This document shows, piece by piece, positions 15,326 to 23,593 of a stretch of 63,763 nt of DNA. Source of the stretch: JANPPS01 sp043758105 (GTDB lineage: Bacteria > Pseudomonadota > Alphaproteobacteria > Acetobacterales > Acetobacteraceae); assembly GCA_043758105.1 (NCBI GenBank), contig JAYVOF010000084.1, positions 1 to 63,763 of the forward strand, read 5' to 3'. Position 1 is the first letter of the stretch. Every line of letters starts with the position of its first letter. Below the pieces are notes generated by a model, which searched no databases, had not been told where the DNA came from, and saw only the letters and a program-made list of their open reading frames with translations. The position numbers and the translations under genes are program-made.

Positions 15326-16508
15326 CACCGTGACGGAGCCATTCGACCACGCCATCCGCGGCGAACCGCCCGGTGCTGAATGCGGCTTGCAGCAGGTAGC
15401 CCCCGGTCGGTGCCTCCCAATCCAGCATTTCGCCCGCCGCGAATACCCCGGGCCGCGCGGTCAGCATGCCGTGCCGATCCAGCCCGGATAACGCGATGCC
15501 CCCCGCGCTGGAGATGGCCCGGTCGAGACCGGCCATCCCCACGATGCTCAGCCGTGCCGCCTTGACCCGCTGCACGAGTGGCGCATCCTCGTTCAACTCT
15601 CGAACCAATCCGGACGCCGCCGGGGACAGCCCGGCGCGACGCAGCGCATTCGCCATCGACTGTCCCCGTCCTCCCAAGCGTTGCGACAGGGTGGCCGCAT
15701 CGAGGTCTGGCCGCAGATCGAGGGTGAGTACGGCGCTCCCCGTGGCGTCCAACGCGGCCCGGATCGCCCGCGACAGCGCATACGCCACGCCCCCCTCCAA
15801 CCCGGACGCGGTCACCATCGCCTCCCCCCGCACCCCCTCCCCGCCACATTCGGCACCGACGCGCTTCAGCGGCTGGCCCTGGAAGCGCGCTTGAAACGAG
15901 TCCGACCACGGGTGCAGCACGCCGGCATTCGCGGCCCGAAGCTCGTGCACGTCCACACCCTGGCACCGAAGTTCCGGCACCCAGCCCCCATCCGAGCCGA
16001 GCCGCGGCCAGGAGGCACCGCCCATCGCAAGGATGGTCGCCGCGGGGCGGAAGGCGTGACCATCCGCGAATCGCAGCGACCCATTTTCGTCCCAACCGAG
16101 CCAGTGCTTGCGGGTGTGGATGCGAACGCCCTGACCGGACAGCCGGCGCAGCCAGGCCCGCAACAACGGGGTCGCCTTGAACGCCGCTGGAAACACGCGT
16201 CCGCTGCTGCCGATGAAAGTTGGCTGGCCCAGCGCCGCGCACCAGGCACGCACCGCATCCGGCGGCCAGGCGAGGAGGGCGGGGCTCAGCGCCGCCTCAG
16301 CCGGACCATACCGCCGCAGCAAGGCCGGCAGCGGCTCCGAATGGGTGAGATTGAGCCCGCCCCGCCCGGCCAACAAGAGTTTGCGTCCAACCGAGGGCAT
16401 CCGCTCGAACACTTCGACCGCCACGCCGTGCTCCGCCAGCCGTTCAGCGGCAATCAGCCCGGACGGGCCGCCGCCGATGATGGCGACGGTCTCCCCGGCC
16501 TGATTCAT
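15312..16508 (-). CDS. HI0933-family (BaiN-like) FAD-dependent flavoprotein
   Basis: The 398-residue protein opens with an FAD-binding dinucleotide fold (AIIGGGPSGLIAAERLAEHG) and the FAD-contact region VGRKLLLAGRGGLNLTHSEP, which is the hallmark of the HI0933/BaiN family. The C-terminal GVFAAGEMLDWEAPTGGYLLQ is the second FAD motif. Its substrate is not known; family members are putative NAD(P)H-dependent flavin reductases or dehydrogenases. The sequence resembles the TIGR03862 subgroup. Its stop overlaps the end of the convergent repeat-protein gene by 14 bases, and it lies three bases downstream of the uronate dehydrogenase gene, likely in one operon. Confidence 0.85.
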   Translation of the reverse strand: MNQAGETVAIIGGGPSGLIAAERLAEHGVAVEVFERMPSVGRKLLLAGRGGLNLTHSEPLPALLRRYGPAEAALSPALLAWPPDAVRAWCAALGQPTFIGSSGRVFPAAFKATPLLRAWLRRLSGQGVRIHTRKHWLGWDENGSLRFADGHAFRPAATILAMGGASWPRLGSDGGWVPELRCQGVDVHELRAANAGVLHPWSDSFQARFQGQPLKRVGAECGGEGVRGEAMVTASGLEGGVAYALSRAIRAALDATGSAVLTLDLRPDLDAATLSQRLGGRGQSMANALRRAGLSPAASGLVRELNEDAPLVQRVKAARLSIVGMAGLDRAISSAGGIALSGLDRHGMLTARPGVFAAGEMLDWEAPTGGYLLQAAFSTGRFAADGVVEWLRHGVRPG

Positions 16509-16511
16509 CCG

Positions 16512-17345
16512 TCAGTCCTTCAGGGGATGGGCGGGAGACGCCACGGCGCGCGAATAGCCATTCAGGCAATAGGCCCCGCCCTGATACCGCTCGGTCACCG
16601 GGCTCGCACTCACCTGGCCGGCCTTGGCCGCGGCAAACCGGTCGGCGCTGTCGTGCGGGGCCCAGCCGATCCGGCCCCGTTGGTCACCGCGCCACCAGGT
16701 CATGGCCGTGTTGGCCGACGCCCCCCAAACCACCGCGTGCCCGACCGATTCCGCCAGCGTCGCGCGTGCCACCAGCCGGACCAGATCATCGGACGACAGC
16801 CAGGTGGCGAGCATCCGGGCGTCATGCGGCTCGGGAAAGCAGGAGCCGATACGAATATTGACGTTCTCGACCCCGTGCTTGTCCCAATACAATCGCCCCA
16901 TCAGCTCGCCATAGGCCTTCGAAAGTCCGTAAAAACTATCCGGCCGAAAGATACAATCCGCATCCAGCACCGTGCTGCGTTCGTGAAAGCCGATGCTGTG
17001 ATTGCTGCTGGCAAACACAACTCTCGCTCCCGCTTGGCGCGCCGCTTCGTAGATGTGGTACATCCCAGTGATATTTGGACCAATAACCTCTTCGAACGGC
17101 CGATCGACCGAGGCGCCACCGAAATGCAAAATGGTGCCACATCCCTCCGCCAGCCGGAGGAGGGTGCCGGAATCGGCCAAATCGGCAGCGGTAAAAATGG
17201 CGCGGGCGGGCAAGACGTCTGGAAACGCGGCCCGGTCGGTCAGCCGAAGCGTCCAGCCATATCCGGCGAGGTCGCGCGCCAAGATCCGGCCCAGCGCGCC
17301 ACTTGCGCCAGTCAGCAGAACGGGACGAGCCGGCTGATCATTCAT
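16512..17345 (-). CDS. udh: NAD-dependent uronate dehydrogenase (SDR family)
   Basis: This extended short-chain dehydrogenase has 277 residues. It has the NAD fold LLTGASGALGRILA, FASSNHSIGFHE, catalytic YGLSK, and RIGSCFPEPHDARML followed by TWLSSDDLVRL. These segments closely match uronate dehydrogenase from Agrobacterium and Pseudomonas, which oxidises galacturonate or glucuronate to the aldarolactone. I recognise the family by those motifs (SSNHTIG and RIGSCTPEP in the known enzymes). No other hexuronate catabolic gene is adjacent, so the physiological sugar is unclear. It is divergent from the amidase gene. Confidence 0.82.
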   Translation of the reverse strand: MNDQPARPVLLTGASGALGRILARDLAGYGWTLRLTDRAAFPDVLPARAIFTAADLADSGTLLRLAEGCGTILHFGGASVDRPFEEVIGPNITGMYHIYEAARQAGARVVFASSNHSIGFHERSTVLDADCIFRPDSFYGLSKAYGELMGRLYWDKHGVENVNIRIGSCFPEPHDARMLATWLSSDDLVRLVARATLAESVGHAVVWGASANTAMTWWRGDQRGRIGWAPHDSADRFAAAKAGQVSASPVTERYQGGAYCLNGYSRAVASPAHPLKD

Positions 17346-17401
17346 GCCCGCAGTGTTCCGCGGGGTTGCCCTCGGGTCAACCAGGCGGCAGGGTCAAAAG
17401 C

Positions 17402-18742
17402 ATGTTGACCTTGACCCAAGCCGCCGCAGACCTCGCGCAAGGACGCACCACGGCCCGTGCCATGGTGGAAACCTGTCTCGAGGCCGCCACCGACCCGGCG
17501 GGCGAAGGAACCCGCGTTTTTCGCGCGCTTTACACCGAACAGGCCCGGGCCGGCGCGGACGCCATGGACGCGCTCCGCCGCGTGGGCCGGGCGCCCGGCC
17601 CGTATGCCGGACTGCCGTTCAGCCTGAAAGACCTGTTCGATGTGACCGGTGAGATCACCGCCGCCGGCAGCGCGGTGTTGGCCGACGTCCCCCCGGCCAC
17701 CGCCGACGCCACGGTCATCCAGCGCCTGATGGCCGCCGGCATGGTGCCGATCGGCCGTACTAACATGACCGAATTCGCGTTTTCCGGCATCGGCATCAAC
17801 CCGCATTATGGCACGCCGCGCGCTCCCTGGCGCCGGGCAGAGGGACATGTGCCGGGCGGCAGCAGCTCGGGCGCCGCCGTCTCGGTCGCCGATGGCATGG
17901 CGCTACTGGGCATCGGCACCGATACCGGCGGCTCGTGCCGGGTACCGGCCGCGTTCTGCGGTGTGGTGGGATTCAAGCCCACTGCGTCTCGTATCCCGCA
18001 GGATGGCGCGTTGCCGCTTTCCACCACGCTCGACAGCGTCGGCCCGCTCGCCCAGACGGTCCAATGCTGCGCCATCGCCGACGCGATCATGGCGGGCGCA
18101 CCCCCGGTGTCGCTCGTGCCCATGGCATTACGCGGCCTCCGCATCGCCGTACCCGGCACCCTTGTCATGGATGACCTCGACCCCGTCGTCGCCGAGGCGT
18201 TCGGCCGAGTCTTGACTCGGCTCGGCACCCAAGGCGCCCGAATTACCCATTTGCCTGTGCCGCAATTCGAGCGTATTGCGGCCCTCAACGCCCTGGGCGG
18301 CTTCTCCGCGCCCGAGGCCTATGCCTGGCATCGTCCGTTGCTGGCCCGCGACGCGGCCCGGTATGATCCCCGCGTGCGGATTCGCCTGGAACGTGGTGCC
18401 GGCGTGAGCGCCGCGGACTATATCGACCTGTTGGCGGCCCGGCGGGACATCATCGCCAGCATGACCCTCGCCATGGCCCCGTTCGACGCGATCGCCATGC
18501 CGACCGCCCCCCTGCTACCGCCCCGGATCGAGGCCCTGTCCGATGACGCCGATTTCTTCCGGGCCAATGGGCTTGCGCTACGCAACCCATCGCTCGCCAA
18601 TTTTCTGGACGGGTGCAGCATAAGCCTACCCGCACACCGCACCGGAGATGCCCCCGTGGGGTTCATGCTGATGGGTGCGCACGGAACAGACCGCCGCCTG
18701 CTCGAGATCGCCGCGGCGGTGGAGGCGGTGTTGACGAATTAA
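17402..18742 (+). CDS. Amidase (amidase signature family)
   Basis: This 446-residue amidase-signature hydrolase has the catalytic Lys in LPFSLKDLFDVTG (K76), the Gly/Ser-rich motif GGSSSGAAVS and the nucleophile Ser178 in GTDTGGSCRVPAAFCG. Together these form the Ser-cisSer-Lys triad. The family hydrolyses amides of diverse acids; no gatB or gatC is adjacent, so it is not the tRNA amidotransferase. The frame is open 33 codons upstream of the ATG chosen here. That extension is low-quality and overlaps the divergent uronate dehydrogenase, so ATG at 17402 is preferred, beginning MLTLTQAAADLAQGRTT as in the family. Confidence 0.87.
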   Translation: MLTLTQAAADLAQGRTTARAMVETCLEAATDPAGEGTRVFRALYTEQARAGADAMDALRRVGRAPGPYAGLPFSLKDLFDVTGEITAAGSAVLADVPPATADATVIQRLMAAGMVPIGRTNMTEFAFSGIGINPHYGTPRAPWRRAEGHVPGGSSSGAAVSVADGMALLGIGTDTGGSCRVPAAFCGVVGFKPTASRIPQDGALPLSTTLDSVGPLAQTVQCCAIADAIMAGAPPVSLVPMALRGLRIAVPGTLVMDDLDPVVAEAFGRVLTRLGTQGARITHLPVPQFERIAALNALGGFSAPEAYAWHRPLLARDAARYDPRVRIRLERGAGVSAADYIDLLAARRDIIASMTLAMAPFDAIAMPTAPLLPPRIEALSDDADFFRANGLALRNPSLANFLDGCSISLPAHRTGDAPVGFMLMGAHGTDRRLLEIAAAVEAVLTN

Positions 18743-18809
18743 CTTTTCACACCCGTCGCGCGAGGCGCTTGGCGTGGCGGTTCAGGGGCTACGAACGCGC
18801 TTGTCGCCG

Positions 18810-18843
18810 CTGGATTGCTTCGCCAAGCGGCTCGCAATGACGG
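18810..18843 (+). repeat. 34-bp dispersed repeat, copy 1
   Basis: The sequence begins ctggattgcttcgccaagcg and ends ggctcgcaatgacgg. Nearly identical copies occur at 57757-57790 (one difference) and, inverted, at 27481-27514 (two differences). It lies in the 117-base gap between the amidase and the PPOX-family gene. Related 'attgcttcgc...gcaatgacg' repeats are widespread in bacterial genomes. Confidence 0.85.
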
Positions 18844-18859
18844 TAATATGACCGCCAGA

Positions 18860-19375
18860 TCAGGCGAAGCTGAGTTTCTCGTTTTCACCCGGATGCGGCG
18901 ATTGCCCGGTCACCACCGCCTTAAGATACCCATACGCATGCACCATCGTGCTGTTGGGCGCATCCCAATACTCGGCCGCGACCACGTCGACCTTCAAGAG
19001 TGCGATGTCCGGATCGTCCTTGCCACCAGGGAACCAGGTCCGCACCGGCTCCGACCAATGCGCATGGATGGTAGCCTTGTCCCGCACCACCGTCGCATGG
19101 CCGGACAGGCTGACATAGTCCTGCTTGCCGCCATCGGCGTAGGTCACACCGACCTTTTGACCGCCCGACGACTCTTGCACCTTGTGGCTACTGGCGCGGG
19201 TGAAAAACCATAGGGTGCCGTCGAACTCCTTCTGCGCCGCCACCATCGGACGCGCCCGCAGCTCGCCGGCGTCTTCCGTCGTCAGCATCGCAAAGCGGAT
19301 CCCCTGGATCATGCTCCACATCTTCGTCGTCGCCGCCGTTTGAGATTTCCCGGTCATCTGCGTAACTCCGTTCAC
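18860..19375 (-). CDS. General stress protein, pyridoxamine 5'-phosphate oxidase-like
   Basis: The 171-residue protein belongs to the split-barrel flavin-binding family of general stress protein 26. It has FAMLTTEDAGELRARPM, TLWFFTRASSHKVQE and the C-terminal acidic/aromatic segment VVAAEYWDAP. Family members bind FMN or FAD; they are not true PdxH and their role in stress is unclear. The start may be at residue 1 or at the Met at residue 7 (MTGKSQ). It ends the leftward gene run: the GH42-like gene ends 25 bases upstream of its start. It could be the last gene of that operon, but its function does not obviously fit. Confidence 0.82.
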   Translation of the reverse strand: MNGVTQMTGKSQTAATTKMWSMIQGIRFAMLTTEDAGELRARPMVAAQKEFDGTLWFFTRASSHKVQESSGGQKVGVTYADGGKQDYVSLSGHATVVRDKATIHAHWSEPVRTWFPGGKDDPDIALLKVDVVAAEYWDAPNSTMVHAYGYLKAVVTGQSPHPGENEKLSFA

Positions 19376-19400
19376 GTCCTCCGCTAACAGCCCGGCGCGC

Positions 19401-21254
19401 TCAAGGTTCCAGACGCAGCACCGTCGGCCGCACCGGATCGAGCGTCACCATGATCCGGTCCGTCCGTCCCAGCGCCTGCCCTGTCAACGCATCCGTGACC
19501 GCGGCCACGACAGGCCAGCGCAGCGTGACCGGGCCCACCCCGGCAAACGGCTGCACCGTCTGCACCGCGACCAGCCGCGCCCCCTCTTGGCTAAAAACCT
19601 GAACCACAACGCCCGCGGCGCGCTGCCCATCCGCCACGAACGCCTCCACCGGCGGCACCACCTGAGCCTGACGGAGCAACCCCGCCAGGCTGTCCAGGCC
19701 GGCTGGAGACTCCGTCTCCGCGTCGGGCCGGACCCCCGGCGGCGTGGGGATCGTCAACGGCGGCGTCGCCCGGCGACGCCCGTGTCCGTCGAACGCGCCG
19801 GGCGGCACATCGGCCAGCACGACACCACCTCGCGCCTGAAACGCGCCAATCTCCGCCACTTCGCCATCCGATAGCGCAATGGCGTGCGGCAGGATCAGCA
19901 CGCGCAACCCCTGACGCAGCGCCCCCTGCTCCACGCTGGTGCGGCTGAGCCAGGTTGGCGTGATCGCCAGTGCCGCCAGCCGATCGGTGAGCTGCCGCCG
20001 GGCCGCGCGCCATGAATTGTCGTCATACTCCCGCTCCGCATCCCGCTCCCACCAGCGGCCCGGCTCCGCCTGCCGGTCCAGCAGCCATTGCACGCGAAAA
20101 CTCGCTTGCGAATACAGCACGCCGACCGCGTCAGGGACCTCATGCATCTGCCACAATTGCGGCGTGAACGCGCGCAGCTCCGCCACCAGGGACTGCAACT
20201 CGCGCCCGCGCGGCCCGGGCGCGCCGTCATCTTGGAGCACGTCATTGGCCTCATCCCACACCACGATCCCGCGCCCGTGATGCAAGACGCTGTGCCACGC
20301 CGCATGCGTCTCCCGCGGACCGCCGCCGAAGCTGGTGCGGAGCTGGATGAGCGCCGGATTGAACGCCTGCGCCAACTCGGCCGCGTTGCCCGCGTCATAA
20401 ACCTCCATGAGATCGACTGCGCCGGCCAGCAAGCTATAGTCATACCCACCCCAGCCCGGCACCTGCCCGCCCTCGAGCGCCGCCAGCGCCGCCGGGTCCG
20501 CCGCATGCACCGCATCGGTGCCCATCCGCACCGCACCGGCAAACGCCGCATCCGACCACGCCTTGAAATCCTCCCACGCCGAAAAATTCCCGTCCGTCCG
20601 CCGCAGCGCCGCGTCCGTCAGCTCCGGCGCCACGGCGTCCCAATTTTCATACGCCGTTCCCCATTGCCGGTTCAACGCCGGCACATCGGCGTAAACCGTC
20701 CGAAGCCAGGTGCGGAACGCGACCAGGGCGGGCGGGGAAATATCGGCGTCCCAGGCGGCCGCCAAATCGCCGATCCCGGTTTCGTCGCCCAAATTATAGA
20801 ACAACGGCCGATCCGCACGCTGTGCCGTCACCAGGGATAACAGCCGTTCCACGACGGTGTGCTGCCATGTGGGGTCGGATAGGCTGGGCGCGCGGACAAA
20901 CACGCCGGTGTCCGCCGGATCCTGCCGCAGCCGCGCCTTGGCCGCGTCGAACAGGGCCGTGACGGGGATGCCCGGACGCCAGCGGTGGTAGGGCGCGTAG
21001 AAATCGGTCGCAATATTCTCGACATAATACGGCAACCCCGCCGCCCGCCGCATCGCGAGCGCCCCCGCATCGATCCCCCCGGAGCCATTGAGCTTGGCAC
21101 CCGAAAACCCCAGCCGTGCCAAACCCGCCAGCCGTGCCGGAGTCTGGTCCTGCCACATGATGAGCTGAAATTCGTCCCACGGCACGCCGGGCGGGGCGGG
21201 GCACACGGCGCCGGGCCACATCGCAACGACGGCCGCCAGCCGGATACATCTCAT
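19401..21254 (-). CDS. Secreted glycoside hydrolase, GH42 beta-galactosidase-like
   Basis: The 617-residue protein begins with a signal peptide (MRCIRLAAVVAMWPGAVCPA). The body looks like a GH42-type (beta/alpha)8 hydrolase. LFYNLGDETGIGDLAAAW resembles the acid/base region (Glu in GDETG), followed by WDADISPPALVAFRTWL and LNRQWGTAYENWDA. Later LEGGQVPGWGGYDYSLL and VVWDEAND contain candidate nucleophile and binding residues. A C-terminal part resembles the trimerisation-like and beta domains (LRVLILPHAIALSD). The start at 21254 overlaps the preceding beta-helix gene by ATGA; an upstream extension of the frame lacks a signal peptide and is shadow. It is likely periplasmic or extracellular and part of the 14-gene run, trimming a glycan. 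The exact substrate is unknown. Confidence 0.75.
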   Translation of the reverse strand: MRCIRLAAVVAMWPGAVCPAPPGVPWDEFQLIMWQDQTPARLAGLARLGFSGAKLNGSGGIDAGALAMRRAAGLPYYVENIATDFYAPYHRWRPGIPVTALFDAAKARLRQDPADTGVFVRAPSLSDPTWQHTVVERLLSLVTAQRADRPLFYNLGDETGIGDLAAAWDADISPPALVAFRTWLRTVYADVPALNRQWGTAYENWDAVAPELTDAALRRTDGNFSAWEDFKAWSDAAFAGAVRMGTDAVHAADPAALAALEGGQVPGWGGYDYSLLAGAVDLMEVYDAGNAAELAQAFNPALIQLRTSFGGGPRETHAAWHSVLHHGRGIVVWDEANDVLQDDGAPGPRGRELQSLVAELRAFTPQLWQMHEVPDAVGVLYSQASFRVQWLLDRQAEPGRWWERDAEREYDDNSWRAARRQLTDRLAALAITPTWLSRTSVEQGALRQGLRVLILPHAIALSDGEVAEIGAFQARGGVVLADVPPGAFDGHGRRRATPPLTIPTPPGVRPDAETESPAGLDSLAGLLRQAQVVPPVEAFVADGQRAAGVVVQVFSQEGARLVAVQTVQPFAGVGPVTLRWPVVAAVTDALTGQALGRTDRIMVTLDPVRPTVLRLEP

Positions 21255-22210
21255 CGAACCAGGCCCAGAACGCCCCTTTTCAACTGCCCCGCCGCCGCCC
21301 GGGCGCCATCCTTCATACCGTGCGCGGTGGCGGAGGCGCGGTGCCGCCACACCCCGTCCGTGCTCACCTCCTGATCGCCCGCAATCAGCACATTCCCGGC
21401 CAGCGTTGGCGCACCGCCGGTCCAATCCAGCAGCAGCGTCGCCGGGCCGCCGGCGTGGTTCATCAGCCGGTTCCGGCGCAGCACCACCGGCCCGTCCCCC
21501 TCCACCCGCAACATCCCCGGTGCCGCACGGCGCCCGGCCGCGAAACTATTATCCTCCGCCACCAGCGCGCCCCGGATATCGAGCCCCCGTGCCGCCGCCC
21601 CGGTTTCGACCGTGTTGCCGTGAAATTCCGTCAACTCGGCCGCGCTATTGACCTGGGCCCCCCGTGCCGCGCTGAACCGGCTATGCCGCACCACCAGCGC
21701 GGCCACCCGGTCCACGAACAGCGCCGCCAGCGGGTGTTCCCCATCCACACCGCCACCCAGGAAGGCACAGTCCGTCACCGTGATCCGGCCGGGCCCAGGC
21801 GCGGCGAGTAGGCCGACCTCATCGTTATCGAACACCACCCGCTCCAGCGTCAGGCCCTGGCCTTCCATCCGGATCCCGGCCCCGTTGCCGTCACCCACCC
21901 GCGCCCGCGCGAGCGTGACGTCGCGCACGACCATGGCCCCGCCGCGCAGCACGAGGATGGCCTTCTCCTCGCATGTCCGGTCCGTGAGGATGACGCCCGG
22001 TCCATGCCCCTCGATCGTGAGCGGCACGGTGGCGACGGCGCAGTCATAATAGGTGCCGGGCTCGATCGAAATCGTATCCCCCGCCGCCGCTTCCCTGACC
22101 GCAACGCCGACCTGGGGATAGGCCTGACCGGGTCCGACCGTCAGCGTCCGCGCCGCCACGCCGCCGGGCACCCCGGCCAAAAGCGCTGCCGCCATAAGCC
22201 AGGGGCGCAT
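21251..22210 (-). CDS. Secreted right-handed beta-helix repeat protein (paralogue 2)
   Basis: The 319-residue secreted protein has a signal peptide (MRPWLMAAALLAGVPGGVAA). Its repeats of a parallel beta-helix type include TLTVGPGQAYPQVGVAVREA, GDTISIEPGTYYDCA, LTIEGHGPGVILTDRTCEEKA and DGNGAGIRMEGQGLTLERV. The pattern resembles NosD/pectate-lyase-like and AlgG-like helices, which bind or modify polysaccharides. It aligns over the N-terminal half with the neighbouring gene at 22213-23127, so they are tandem paralogues. No catalytic residues can be assigned. It is two bases downstream of its paralogue and overlaps the glycosidase gene by four bases. Confidence 0.82.
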   Translation of the reverse strand: MRPWLMAAALLAGVPGGVAARTLTVGPGQAYPQVGVAVREAAAGDTISIEPGTYYDCAVATVPLTIEGHGPGVILTDRTCEEKAILVLRGGAMVVRDVTLARARVGDGNGAGIRMEGQGLTLERVVFDNDEVGLLAAPGPGRITVTDCAFLGGGVDGEHPLAALFVDRVAALVVRHSRFSAARGAQVNSAAELTEFHGNTVETGAAARGLDIRGALVAEDNSFAAGRRAAPGMLRVEGDGPVVLRRNRLMNHAGGPATLLLDWTGGAPTLAGNVLIAGDQEVSTDGVWRHRASATAHGMKDGARAAAGQLKRGVLGLVR

Positions 22211-22212
22211 CG

Positions 22213-23127
22213 TCAGCGGGCCGAGCCGTCACCCTGCAAGGGCTTGACCGCCCCCGCGAGTTTGTTGTTGCGCAACACCGCCTCCGTCGCCGTGCGGTTC
22301 ACCAAAAACACGGTATTGAAATCGCCATCGTTGCGGAAGTTGTTGTTTTCAACAGTGATTTCCCGCGTCGGCTGGGTCACGCCCTCGGCACCGATGATGA
22401 TAACGGCACCGTGATTCTCGGCGTTCGGGCCTTTTTCCATCGTGTTGTCGCGCACGATCAGGCTGCCGCCGTTCGGCGCCTCGATCAAATAGCTCGCGGT
22501 GCCCTGCGGTCCATCCATAATGCTGTTACCCAGCACCTCGGTGCGCGCCGCCCGCGATTTGATGTGGTGACCCTGGCGCGTATCGGTGAACTTCGAATGT
22601 TCCACGCGCAGCAGGTCGAGGTGCCCGACATAGATCCCGTGCGAACACGCCGCCTCGCACACGCCATTGCGGTCGAACTCGCTATTGGTCACCACCAGGC
22701 TGCCGCCGTCGCCACCGGCCAGGATGCCGTTCTGGTTGTTGATGAACCGAACGTGATCGACGGTGAGCACGGCGCCCTCGCCCCGGATGCCGGCGCCATT
22801 GCCGTCCGGCACGCGGGCGCGGGTCAGCGTCAGGTTGCGAATCGTGATGTCGGTGCCGGTCGTGATGAACAGCGCCTTACCGCCGCACGCCTTATCGGTG
22901 ATCACGACCTTGCTGGCATCGCCCACGCCTTCGACCGTCAGACCCTTCGCGGCCCAGGTGGCGCAGTCGAAATACTCGCCCGGCTGGATCATCACGTGAT
23001 CCCCCTCCCGCGCGGCCTTGGCGGCGGCGGAGGGGAGCGGGAATTCCTTCCCCGCTCCCACCTCGAGCGTGCGGGCGTGGACGGTGGTCGCAAGCAGCGT
23101 GGCGGCTAAAATCGCGATACGGGTCAT
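22213..23127 (-). CDS. Secreted right-handed beta-helix repeat protein (paralogue 1)
   Basis: The 304-residue protein has a signal peptide (MTRIAILAATLLATTVHA) and parallel beta-helix repeats. It shows the same N-terminal plan as the next gene: TLEVGAGKEFPLPSAAAKAA, GDHVMIQPGEYFDCA, LTVEGVGDASKVVITDKACGGKA and DGNGAGIRGEGAVLTVDHV. The later coils are Asn-rich (NGILAG, NEFDRNG-like, ENNNFRND), as expected for an asparagine ladder. The probable role is binding or remodelling a glycan in the periplasm or on the surface. It follows the DUF4864 gene by 40 bases and precedes its paralogue by two. No lyase or epimerase catalytic triad could be assigned by eye. Confidence 0.82.
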   Translation of the reverse strand: MTRIAILAATLLATTVHARTLEVGAGKEFPLPSAAAKAAREGDHVMIQPGEYFDCATWAAKGLTVEGVGDASKVVITDKACGGKALFITTGTDITIRNLTLTRARVPDGNGAGIRGEGAVLTVDHVRFINNQNGILAGGDGGSLVVTNSEFDRNGVCEAACSHGIYVGHLDLLRVEHSKFTDTRQGHHIKSRAARTEVLGNSIMDGPQGTASYLIEAPNGGSLIVRDNTMEKGPNAENHGAVIIIGAEGVTQPTREITVENNNFRNDGDFNTVFLVNRTATEAVLRNNKLAGAVKPLQGDGSAR

Positions 23128-23167
23128 GGAGACCTCCCGGGTGTGGGCCTCAGTCTAGCCCATTGCG

Positions 23168-23593
23168 TCAGACCGCCAAACGTTCGCTCCGCAGCAAGAC
23201 GCAGCCGGCGATGCGCCAGGTGCCTGTGGCGTCTTTTTCGAGCGTATAGCGCGCCTTCTCCGGCTGGCCGTCGGGGCCGACCAGCTCGACGTCCTGCGTC
23301 ACCTCACCCTGGCCGGAGACAAGGTCACCGAATTCGACCGAGCGGGGGTTTTTTACCGCCTTGTATGCGGTGCGGACCATGTCCAAAAACCGCTCCGGCG
23401 TCCCGAATAGAAGCTGGATGTTGGGCGCGGCGAACGCGAACGCGGCGGCGGCATCGTCATGCCGGAACGCCTCGATCTGCCGGCCGATCACGTCTTGCAC
23501 CGCCGTTTGGTCGGCTTGCGGCAGCGGTTGCGCCCCCGCCGGTCCGGCGAGCACGGCCATCATCAGCACCATAAGAAACGGGCGCCATGTCAT
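23168..23593 (-). CDS. DUF4864 domain protein, secreted
   Basis: This 141-residue protein starts with a signal peptide (MTWRPFLMVLMMAVLAGPAGAQ). The rest matches the small DUF4864 family: QDVIGRQIEAFRHDDAAAAFAFAAPNIQ, FGTPERFLDMVRTAYKAV and RYTLEKDATGTWRIAGCVL. The fold is probably cystatin/NTF2-like. The function is unknown. Its start ATG overlaps the end of the OpgH-like glucosyltransferase by four bases, so the two are translationally coupled and likely act together in the envelope. Confidence 0.8.
   Translation of the reverse strand: MTWRPFLMVLMMAVLAGPAGAQPLPQADQTAVQDVIGRQIEAFRHDDAAAAFAFAAPNIQLLFGTPERFLDMVRTAYKAVKNPRSVEFGDLVSGQGEVTQDVELVGPDGQPEKARYTLEKDATGTWRIAGCVLLRSERLAV

Noticed and set aside
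15681..17408. 575-codon plus-strand frame opposite the flavoprotein and uronate dehydrogenase genes
   Set aside because: Arg/Pro/His-rich antisense sequence; both minus-strand genes show clear family motifs.
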